The notes below the pieces were generated by a model. The model made no database searches and was not told the origin of the DNA. It worked only from the letters and a program-made list of their open reading frames with translations. The position numbers were made by a program, and so were the translations under genes. This document shows, piece by piece, positions 12,901 through 24,900 of a DNA stretch of 64,000 bases. This DNA is from Owenia fusiformis (lineage: Eukaryota > Annelida > Polychaeta > Sabellida > Oweniidae). Every line of letters begins with the position of its first letter. Within the stretch, counting starts at the first letter, position 1. Location: the NCBI GenBank assembly GCA_903813345.2, contig CAIIXF020000004.1, positions 18,957,513 through 19,021,512 on the forward strand, read 5' to 3'.

Positions 12901-15900
12901 TTCGCATATAATGATGCGTATTTCGCATAGTTTGATGCAAGTTCCGAATCAAATAGTTCGAGTATCGCATCATATAGTTCGATTTTTCCCACACATCATG
13001 TAATGTCCAATTTTGATACAAAATAAATTCCATAAAAAACAGCCAACTCTTCTATCATTTTTTGAGATTTCCAGCGATGCCAGTATAACTGGCTTTTGAG
13101 TAGACAAATTACTCTAGTAGCTCATGCTGGTTGAGTATGCACTTCTATGTCCAGAGATTTTCTCTTCAGAAATCATATATGTGAAGGTCATTGATCAATT
13201 TTGGCTTGGTAACATATTTGCCACTGAAGGCGAAATAGGTCAAATGGCCACGCCCTTTTTTACGCGAATACTCCCCCCATTTTTGCATCTCCAGAACCGT
13301 TGGACATAGAAGGTTGTGTGACCACTCAAAATGTCCGGAATGGCCACATTATAGGGGGTCAATAATACATATGTATTTAAAAAAGTCAATGGTTCTCAAG
13401 ATATTTGCCAAAAACTGATTTTAGCATGTTACGCACAACAGTTTTCATATATCCTGCATCATTTAAGACTGAATCCGCAGCCTCTATCTAGTCAGATCAG
13501 CGAAGGAAACAAACTTTTTTGGTTGTTGAGTTGGCCAAGAGGTCTTAGGTGAATGGGTACCCTGAACCACGAGGTTGCGAGTTTGAGACACGTGTGCTCC
13601 ATATGTTCATTCTTCTCCTGTAGAGTTGATGAGCAGCACACAAGTTGGTTAAAATCAATGTCTTTCTTTGAGTTGTGGTACTGTTCCCACCGATATTCAT
13701 CAAATGTGGAACAGTCTGTCTTCTTCAAACCGGATACAAGGAACTTCTCTGCATTCTTAATCATTTCTGGTGTAAGTTCCTCGACACCAAACCCTTCCAA
13801 AAGCGAGAGATCCATGGCTGATTTCATACCAGATAGTTTTGGACCAACTTTGCTGGTACTGTCAAGTGCATGAATGGCTGGGAGACACGATACCAAATTG
13901 TTGTCCAGTTGATCAACTAACAGGTGGACTGGAACAGTTTTCTTGTTTTTACAGTTACCAAGCTTTTCAAACAGCGTTTGTAGTTGCCAGGTCTTTTTGA
14001 TGTGGAAGATGTAGTATCAGTCACCAATCTCGCGTAATAAACTTAATCAATCCAGGATTCATATATTAGTACTCGACGCACTAACTATAATGGTAATACA
14101 GCGTAGTTTTACATTTAGAGTCGATTCTCGCAACCAATCAAATCAAGGCTTTCTGTATCACGTTTTCACTTGCGGTATATGTCATATTCACCTGCGGTAT
14201 ATGGCATATTCCGCAAGTCAGTATGACATATTCCGCAGGTGAGTATCGGGTATTCACTGACATCAATGTATCGCATATTCACTGCAGAATATCGCATACT
14301 CAACTGCGGAATATGCCATATACATACCTGCCAACCTACCGTATTTTTACGGGAATCTACCGTAAATTTTTCGTTTTTCCGTAAAAAAATGACAAATTAC
14401 CGTAAGAAAATGCCATTTTTTTCCCGTAAAAACGCCCGTAAAAATATCTACCGTATTTTTTCCGAAATCTACCGTAAATTTTTTTTAAAAACTCGTTTTT
14501 TTCCATGAGAAGAGCCGTAAAATGTACCGTATTTCTGCTAAAATCAACAGTATTTTTGTTCAAACTACCGTAAAATCTCCCGTTTTTGTTTGGAAATGCT
14601 TAAAATTGAAGTCTTTCTGTACTGTCCCTGTAATATTCATTTACCAAACCGAATATAAGGTATCGGCAGGATATTGAATCGATTCAAAATTCTAAATCAC
14701 ATTTCCCGTCCGGGAAAGTCCATAAAGTTCGTAAACAGACCGTAGAACGTTGTAGCTACGTTCATTCAGTTCGCACACAGTTTAAAACCGATTCGGCAAC
14801 GTTTTGCAGAACGCAGAGACAACTGGTTCTGGTGTGATCGCTATTTTTGTTAATTCGTTCATAAGCAGTTTTTAATACGTTCATCTCGTCTTTATTCCGT
14901 TTGCAGTACGTTGGTATCAAGTTTAGATGGGGTTGAATTGTGCGTTCGTCTGGTCTACACAACGTAACCAAGCAGTTCAATTACGTCCTTAATCAGTTTA
15001 AACCAGTTGACAATTAGTTGTACCTCGTTCTCAATACGTCCTAATATGTTACTGAATTATCCACCAAATTTCCATACGGTTGAACTCGTTCTAAAATAGT
15101 AAACATCGTGTCCCTAATCCGTGCAGAACGCATTTATTTTTATTCGGTCGAGTTGGGTCTGTCTACGAACAGAATGAACGAGCTACAAACGGACTAGATT
15201 GGGGTACTCACGGCTGCAATTTACGCCTGACTACACAATGTCGTAATACGTCCCTAGTAGGATTGAAGTACGACACTTCCGTTCGTAGTGTGTCCCCAGT
15301 GCGTCCAGGTCGTCTTAAGTACGTTATCACTCATGCTGATTGCAGAACATGACGATCACCAGAAAATTTTGAGCATGCTCTAAGTTCTTGAGGACCTACT
15401 CGTTCGAGTAGTTTCATGAAGTTTGTAACAGATCCCAAACGGTTCTTAGTGGGTTCATGGTACGTCAAATCCGTTCGTGCACAGTTGAGCCCGTTTTCAA
15501 GAACGTAGTGAGAACTAGTTCGGTGTGATAACAGGGTTACCATACTGTTTTATTCATTAGTTTTTTAGAAATCTACAGCAAAAACTACCGCATTTTTTCA
15601 AAATCTACCGCAAAACTATTGCATTTTTTCAAATTTTTCCGCAAAACTAGTTTTTTAAAAATCTACCGCAAAAACTACCGCATTTTTTCAAAATCTACCG
15701 TAAAAGTAACGCATCTTTTGCAAATCTTCCGCAAAAGTACCGGTTTTTCAAAAAATTACCGTAAAAACTACCGCATTTTTCGAAATCTACCGTAAAACTA
15801 CAGCATTTTTTCAAAATCTTCCACAAAACTACCGGTTTTTCAAATAACTACCGTAAAAACTACCGCATTTTTTCAAAATCTACCGTAAAACTACCGCATT

Positions 15901-18900
15901 TTTTCAGAATCTTCCACAAAACTAACGATTTTTCAAAAAACTACCGTAAAAATTACCGTATTTTTAAAAATCTACCGTAAAACTACCGCATTTTTCTAAA
16001 TCTTCTGTAAAACTACCGCTTTTTTAAAATTTCTACCGCAAAATTTCACTTTTTTCAAAAATCTACCCCAAACCTCTAAAACTACAGTATTTTTTAAAAA
16101 TCTACCGCAAAAATTACCGTTTTTTAAAAATTTACCGCAAAAACTACCGTTTTTTTTAATCTACCGCAAAAACTACCGCATTTTTGTTGAAAAATACCGT
16201 AAAATCTACCGCATTTTGAAAAAATCTACCGTAAAAATACAGCAATTTTAAAAAAATCTACCGCAAAATTTTGGTCTTAGGTTGGCAAGTATGCATATAC
16301 CACAGGTGAGTATGGCATATTCACCCGTATCACAAATACCGCGCAACCATGAATGTATGCCATATACCCCATAACGCTGATGACCTACCTCCTCCATGCA
16401 AATGCCCAACATTCTGCATTAGTTCCAAGACATGCACCTGCAGAGCAATGGACATAAAATGTGTTGTGTTTTGTGGATGTAGTAAAGGCACAAAGTGTAG
16501 AAATCCGCATAAATAAACTCAATTGATAGCCACACATAACATGAAAACGAGTGATAACTAGTTGTAGATACTAGTACTCATTAAAGAATGAACACAAGGA
16601 GCACATGTGTCTCAAACTCACAACCTCGTGGTTTATAATTAAACTCAATCGATATTCAATACTCATAATACATCAGCATTCCTTGTAGATACTAGATATG
16701 GTACTCATAAAAGAATGAACATACAGAGCACACGTGTCTCAAACTCGCAACCTCATGGTTTAGGGTACCCATTCACCTAAGCCAAAATTGATCAATGACC
16801 TTCACATAGATGATTTCTGAAGAGACAATCTCTGGACATAGAAGTGCATACTCAACCAGCATGAGCAACTAGAGTAAATAACCCCCAAAAATATTTAGTT
16901 TAGCTTTTTTCTTGAGATTGCAAGTCTCAAATGACATGTACTGAAACTAAAAAAGAGAGAACACTATTAAGTCCATGTTTATACTTTCACGCATACTAGA
17001 AGTAGTTAGGCAAGGTGTGTCTGATTCTAGCCAATTCGAATACAGTATTTCAAACAACTGCAGTGCATTATATAACCATTCATCCATCCAAGGTTATTCC
17101 TTATGTGGTTGTCAAGGTGACAACTAGACTACAGATTGAAATCGATGCTGCCAACTTGACCCTTGCAAAAAGTTTCATCGAAAATAAGTTCTGCCAACTT
17201 GACCCTCGCAAAAGGTCTCATTGAAAATATGTTATTTTTGTGATTTTGTATCTTTTAGGTGTTTTTGCAGAAAATATTTTGCAATGTGTGAAAAGAATTT
17301 AAGCCCAAGACTCCGTGCATTGTGGAATGACCATTTCCTTTCAGGCATTGTTTCCTAAAATTAACACTCGATGCTGTGCATCTCATGCAAATTTTGGAAA
17401 GCAACACCTTCAAGGAATGGTCATTTCACATTGCACTGAGTCCAGGGCTTAAATCCTTAACTATATGTATTAAAATGTTGTTCAATATTGTTCAGTTTAC
17501 CAATAAAATACTCAACTGGAAGTGGTAATCAGTGTCTATAGTCTGCCTTGAGTAAATATGAGCAAGCACCATTCTAACATCAGTTACCTTCAACATTATA
17601 AATTGCCATGGGTACTGCAATGATATGCTACATGAAAGCGTATTATTGGCAAAATTTTATATAATTGGTATGAATTAATGATAAATAACAGCACCAATCC
17701 TGTTACTTTCGGGGTACCCTGTCTAGTTGATGCAGCATATTCTATGATAGAAATCTGTCAGAGATCCTTCTGTCACATATATTCTGTCATAGATGTGCCT
17801 AAGGCAAATGTATGTGAGATCCACTTATATATTATGTTGCAGATGTATCAAGTCCAATGTCACTGAGATAATACTGTCACCCATATTTAACAACCAGAGA
17901 ACCCAATTCACATGCCACATAGAGAAACAACAATCTACGATGTTTGAAATTGTATACTCTGTACTCTACAATGGCCGACCAATCAATGGCAAGAGAGTAA
18001 AAGTTATCAAGAAACATCGTGAGGACAGGGGCCACTTCAAGTATGACATATCTTGCATAATATATCTATCAACAGAAACAATATCTGATTTCTCTGTAAG
18101 GATCGTTTTCATGGACATTTTTCTCTACAATTATTGCAGCCTCTTGGCTCACATATCATGTATGTGCTTTTCACAAAATTAACACATTTTTTTCAGGTAC
18201 AACTTCCTGCAGGGTTATTATGAATCTAATGTCTTTGCTCCTGTGGATTTAGTACGAGGGGACACTGTAGCTCAGATGATGTCAGCAGGTCATTATGATG
18301 TCACAGGGAAGCAATTGAATAGTTCTAGTATGAGTGGGAAAACCCTAGATGTTAGACCTGTTACCCCCTTTGCTATGACTCTTGGGACATGGAGTAAGTA
18401 ATATACCATGTTTGTTTTATGTCACCACCAATAGTGTGGACATATTGGTATTGTCTCCAATTTTTTGTTGATGGTGTTCAGCAGTTGGTGTCTGGCGTTT
18501 GGCAGCTTGTTGCAATATTGAAAAGCCAGTTAGTCATCCATCCATTTATTCCATCTATAACTGGAGTACCAAAGAATCAAATCACATGGCATGACAAAAG
18601 TTATTTTTAACAGTCCAAGATTTGACCATGGGTGTTTTTTATTAGGGATGTCACGGACAAAATATTTCGGGGCAGGATGTGAATTATCCATTTCAGGACA
18701 GGACGGGACATAACCAATAAAATAATTTAAAACACTAGTTCAACAACTTACATTTTCTGTCTTCTTCCGGTGATGCTTATGCAGCGCAGGCTGCGTAAGT
18801 TGCGCAAAAACTGAGATTAATTTTAAGTTGTTACCTTTCTTGCCGATGAAGTTCTTTGTTATTATTTAAATTAAAGCATATTTCAAAGGGAAACACTGTT

Positions 18901-21900
18901 ATTGATAAAACTGCATGTTCTGTCCTGAATTTTTGTTTATTATTATCACTTATAGTAATTGCCACTAGATGGCATTTGCGCATGAACGTAATCCGGCAGA
19001 TAAGTTGTAAAAACGGAAGAAAATTCTAGTTAAGGTACAGCTGGAAAGTAACATTTTGGTATAAAATTGCTATACCAGCACATGTTATTTTCTGGTACAA
19101 AATAAAGTATGAAGACATGTGTCAATTGCCTTGCTTTTTTCAGGAAAGTATCATTACATTGTCTTCTTTAAGAATATCTAGTAGGAGTTCAATGGGAACT
19201 CCAGGAAATTCTGATATTTCACACTTTCTATTTTTCCAAATTTTCTTTCAAAGTTTCCAGACAACACAGGTGCTACCATTGACCTGTTTCCAGGTTTCCT
19301 AAAAGTAGACAGTGTAATGATACTTTGCTGAAAAAAGCAAGGAAATACACACATGCCTTCATACTTAATTTTGTACCAGAAAATAACATGTGCAGGTATA
19401 GCAATTTTTTACCAAAATGTTACTTTCCAGCTGAACCTTAAGATCATATTTATCGTGAATTAGGGAAGCTTTAGGGTCATATACAGGAGGAATATTATAT
19501 CCTGAACATGGACCGAAATCTTCGGTACACAAGGGTTATCCCGTCGCGTGCCGAGACCAAAGTCCGAAAACATGACATCCCTATTTCTTATAATATATGG
19601 TAATAATAACAAATAATACTTAATTGTTTTGATTTCAGAGCAACAGGGCTGCAACTCTAATGTACTTGAAAGAATGATTATACCAGATGATGGCACTTAC
19701 ATGAAACAATCTCCAGAGCTTGACATGTCTTGGCACACAACCCATCAATATAGAGTCCTTAACAAAACAGCCACTCCATTTATATATTTCAATGTTAACA
19801 AGAACGAATCAATTTTGGAGCCATTTTTCGAAAAATCAACCATCAAAGATGATAGCACTTTATTGGGTTCATTGACAAGAAATGATTCTCATTGGTCAAT
19901 TGAAGTGTCTGGGGAGCTGAAAACCTGCCCTGGGTACATATCTGTCAAACTGTTTGACCCTAATTACCCAGACATTGCTTTGTATAACTATGATGTTGGA
20001 GTAATGTGCCCAAAGAAATTTACAATTAAATTTGGGGTACCCCTCGGGAAGTCCATGGGATATGATAAAAGATTTTTGGTTGTACTGAATGACTCCCACC
20101 GTAAACTTAAACTGACAATTTATAGGAAGGCTCCTCCACAAGCACACAATAAAGGTGAGACTACAATCAATAGCATATATACAGGGTGTTCAGGAAATAA
20201 CATATATGCAGGGTGTTCAGGAAAAAGCATATATACAGGGTGTTCAGGAAATAGCATATGTACAGGGTGTTCAGGAAATAGCATATATGTAGGGTGTTCA
20301 GGAAATAGCATATATACAGGGTGTTCAGGAAATAGCATATATGTAGGGTGTTCAGGAAATAGCATATATACAAGGTGTTCAGGAAAAAGCATATATACAG
20401 GGTGTTCAGGAAATAGCATATATACAGGGTGTTCAGGAAATAGCATATATACAGGGTGTTCAGGAAATAGCATATATACAGGGTGTTCAGGAAATAGCAT
20501 ATATGTAGGGTGTTCAGGAAATAGCATATATACAGGGTGTTCAGGAAATAGCATATATGTAGGGTGTTCACGAAATAGCATATATACAAGGTGTCCAGGA
20601 AAAAGCATATATACAGGGTGTTCAGGAAATAGCATATATGCAGGGTGTTCAGGAAATAGCATATATACAGGGTGTTCAGGAAATAGCATACATGTAGGGT
20701 GTTCAGGAAATAGCATATATACAGGGTGTTCAGGAAATAGCATATATGTAGGGTGTTCAGGAAATAGCATATATACAGGGTGTTCAGGTAATAACATATA
20801 TACAGGGTGTTCAGGAAATAGCATATATACAGGGTGTTCATGAAATAACATATATACAGGGTGTTCAGGAAATAACATATATACAGGGTGTTCAGGAAAT
20901 AGCATATATACAGGGTGTTCATGAAATAGCATATATACAGGGTGTTCAGGAAATAGCATATATACAGGGTGTTCAGGAAATAACATATATACAGGGTGTT
21001 CAGGAAAAAGCATATATACAGGGTGTTCAGGAAATTGCATATATGTAGGGTGTTCAGGAAATAGCATATATACAGGGTGTTCAGGAAATAGCATATATAC
21101 AGGGTCTTCAGGAAAAAGCATATATACAGGGTGTTAGGAAATAGCATACATATGTAGAGCAACAAGTAAAATTCAAGAATGCTTTGACTTTGAATACAAC
21201 CAAAAGACAAGGTTAAATCCTTTTCAAAAATTGCCCATTTTTATTCAGATGCTTCAGAGAGGATAAGATCTAGCAGATCTAGCAGCTCTGTGCTGAGACA
21301 AGATGTGTCTGTAAATGTGGCCCACCCTGTACTTCTGGTGATAGGTGCTATTATTATTGGTCTCTCTTGTGTTCTCCTGATTGGATATGTTAAGCATGCA
21401 GGTATAAATATAGATATTAATGGTGATTCATATTTATAAGTATTACATACCCAGCGAAGCATTTGTATTGATGTCAATGGAGCTGAAGGTCGGCTATATA
21501 TTCCTGTATAGCCGCCAAACCTTTTACCATGACAATCTTATGACGTCATCGGGACGACATGTTTCATTTCTTCCTAATTTCACTCTTACACAGACACTGG
21601 GCGTCATTGATATAACGTAGCCATGATATAAAAGTATGTAATACAACAGTTATGTCCGTATCATTGAATATATGCCTTCGGTCTGTCGTAATATAACCCT
21701 CGCAAGCTCGGGCTATATTGGTGACAGACCTCAGGCATATATTCAATGATAGGGACATAACTGCTAAGTATTTAATTTGATTAATGTGCATGAAAATTGT
21801 AAAATAACTGTTTCTCATGTGTAAAAATAATGTCATTTTATTCATTTCTCGTCAGTATGTGCATTTCACTTGAATTGATTACTGGTTTTCAGAGAATCCC

Positions 21901-24900
21901 AAGGTTGAAGGTCAACATCGTTTTGAAAGACGCCATCTTGTAGTTGTTGCAGGCTATGTGACCTACAGAGCTTTCTACAGTCTCTGTATGACAATGACTG
22001 TCTTGCTGTTGATTCTATGTGCAGTCAACAGGTAACATAGCAGATTAACACCTTCCAAGCCTTCGTTTATTTTGTATTATACATGTCTCTGTTTTTCTTT
22101 TTTTATTAATTCTGTGTCTTGTTTAGGTTTGAATAACCCAGATGTGAGTAGAAATAATCTTGATTTAGGTCATTAAAAATTAAAAATTCAGTCAAAGTAA
22201 TATCATATTTGAAATCTACATGTAAAATTACATCTAGAAATGTGGTTTTAAAAAGTGTTTATCAACTTTGTAAAATTACTTTTCTTTGAAAATGGGACTT
22301 CTGGCTCGGGGAGATTCCCCATAGACCCCATGCTATAAAATCACAAAAAATGAAATATCTTTTCTTTTAGTGGACAGATAATATTTTGCTTTACTGGACA
22401 TATTTTCATTAGTATAAGTATTAGACACATAAGGGTTATATGGAAATTGAGCCACTTAAATTGATAATATTCAAGTTTAAGGGAACTTTCTTATATACCT
22501 GCCATGTTAATTGACCCGAATCAGCCACCTGGTGGTGAAACTGGTAACTACCTACTCGCATTTGGGTAATTCTGTGTCTTATTTTTCTATCTTTTCTCAG
22601 TTAACTATTGTGACACATATTTTTGAACTCTTCAGAAATCAAGTTTACAAACTTAGCCAATACTATCGCTACACAGACTCTGTAAAAGCTCTTCAGGATC
22701 TTGAGATTGAAAAATTGCAAGATCATCTGGACCAGGAAATTAATCGTCAAAACCTAGAAGCTAATCAGACAAGATATGCGTGCCAGTTCCATCTGCAAAG
22801 ACTTGATGACAGATTAACAAAGGTAAATTTGGGGTTGCTTTGAAGTTATATGACTTGCCCTTAACAAATATATATGAACTGATTCCACATCTAAATGAAT
22901 AGACTAGATGCGAGTAGAATTAATCTTGATTGACATCATTATATATTCAAAATTCAGCCAAAGTGATGTCATATTTGTCATATTTTTATTAACATTTGTG
23001 CCAACCAAATTAGCGCCATGCTTAAAGAATTCACGTCGTAAGCAAATATCCTCATTTCACCATATATTGTATTTAATGTACATAATATTGTAATTTAATA
23101 ACTTGTATTTGTATTAATTTGCTCTCCAAATTGGAGGAAATAAAGGATCATATCATATCATATACACCCCAAATTATAAAAAAATCACAAAAAGTGAAAT
23201 ATCTTTTCTTGTATTTGACCACGGCCTTTCAACCATGTGATTGGACAGATAATATTTTCTTTTACTGGATATATTTTAATTTGCATAAATATTAGAAACA
23301 TAAGGGTGATATGAAAATTAAACTTGGTGAAACTGGTAACTACATACTGGCATCAGAGTTATTCATATAGATGCACTCTTTGTAAAGTTGGCTCATGATT
23401 GTAATAAAATGAACATTGTTGTCCTGAATGTAGTTAGTGAAAGAGATGGCTCTAGAAGACAACATTGATGATGGAGAGAAGATAACAGAGGCTGCCACTC
23501 AATATACAAAGCATATGGTTGAGAAACTAACTAAAGACATGACACATTTTAGGTAGGGAGTTGTTTCACATAGCTTGGATATATTCATTGTACAGAGTGA
23601 CACAAAAATGCCATGCTTCAGAACAAATCAGTGAAATCTTCTTGAATTTTCTTATATACGAGGGGTGATTCAAAAGTAATGGACAAAATTTTATAGGCAC
23701 GCTTACCTTTACCAGATTTGAATGAAACTTTGTACAAATAAAGATTAATCAATTATCTATTAGATGTTAAAATTTTATTAACTAAATGCAAATACATTTT
23801 GAGATAGAGCACTTCTCTTGGATCATGGTGCATACACCCGGAATCCATTTTTAGGCTATTTTCATCATAATAACAAATGGATTTTCAATGAAAAGTTTGC
23901 TGGTGCAATATATTTTGCAATGCAAGATGTATACGAAAAGCATATTGCAGTAAGTTTTAGGTCGCATTTTACAATCCTTTGTACTGTAGAGTAGGACACA
24001 TCTGTAATGGAACTTATTTCTCTCAGTGTCAATCTCCTGTCTGCATTTAAGATGGACTCTACATGGTGAATAGTGTTATCAGTGCGGCCATTCTTGGGCC
24101 TTCCAGATCGCTTTAGATCTAAGACTCTCGTATCCCCTTCACTAAAGTGTTTGTACCATCGCTCAATGGCTTGCCTTGACAAGGCCTTGTCTCCATGTGT
24201 CTCTTTCATTTTCTTGACAACTGCCTGCCTTGTCTCTCCAGTAGCTACCAAATATTCAATAACAATCCTTTGCTTAACTTTGATTTGTTGTAAAGTAGAC
24301 ATTTATTGGATGTGTGTGAGTCTAAGAGTCTGATCTACTTTCTGACTCACTGTGACTCATCATTCTAAGAAATATCATTGTGATGTCATAGCACAATTGG
24401 TTGCTGAATTTAGAACTCAACAGCAAACACATGGGCATGTGAGTCTTGCTTGACAATCGCATTACCATGCTTGTTAGACATATCATGTGTGGTAATTGAG
24501 TCATTAAAACGAAATCAAGCAAAAATGACAAAAACATTCAATTATCATTAAAAAACCAATTCCACCCATGCTTACCCTTGTTACCATGGTTACGCATAGC
24601 TGAAACAATTTCAAATGCATTTAAATGAGAATTCGACACAAAGTAGAGAATTGATTGATCTATTCACTGTGAAAACATTAGACTGATTGGGTGAAATTTA
24701 GTATGCCTATAAAATTTTGTCCATTACTTTTGAATCACCCCTCGTAAAGAGTGTTTTATAAGGAAAATGGTTGTTTAAATGTATTCACATAGTATTAACA
24801 AGTTTCTTTATTAAAATGATGTTTTCAATTAAGCCATGCTCTTGCACAGAATTGCTCAAGTATAATATAAAACCAATCAAGAAATGGCTCAAATAATATA

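Larger units (their letters stand above)
14328..16296. mobile_element. Nested element with 'CATACYTGCCAACCT' ends, filled with ACCGTAAAA repeats
   Basis: The left end (ACATACCTGCCAACCT) and the right end (AGGTTGGCAAGTATG) are inverted copies, and ATAT flanks both sides. Inside, two blocks of a degenerate repeat of the form 'ctaccgtaaaa...ttttt' (14337-14600 and 15560-16270) surround a CpG-rich centre. No transposase is seen. The whole is nested in the 13108-16879 element. Confidence 0.6.
13108..16879. mobile_element. 3.8-kb composite element with ~100-bp inverted ends
   Basis: Left end 13108-13212 is the reverse complement of 16785-16879 with few mismatches. The pairing resumes between 13540-13606 and 16723-16782, leaving a 327-bp segment present only in the left arm. 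Inside are a fragment of a transposon-associated protein (minus, left), a CXC-type cysteine tail (plus, right) and a nested repeat-rich element (14328-16296). It sits in the long intron between gene 1 exons g and h. The superfamily is not recognisable. Confidence 0.7.

Noticed and set aside
13537-13606. A tRNA gene
   Set aside because: A- and B-box-like words are present, but no clean acceptor stem or cloverleaf can be drawn; kept only as a possible SINE head.
13553-13873. 106-codon plus-strand frame
   Set aside because: Antisense of the transposon-associated protein fragment.
20120-21210. Open frames of 333 and 347 codons on the minus strand through the 27-bp array
   Set aside because: They are the reverse translation of a stop-free 27-bp repeat, with no start context, splice support or recognisable protein.
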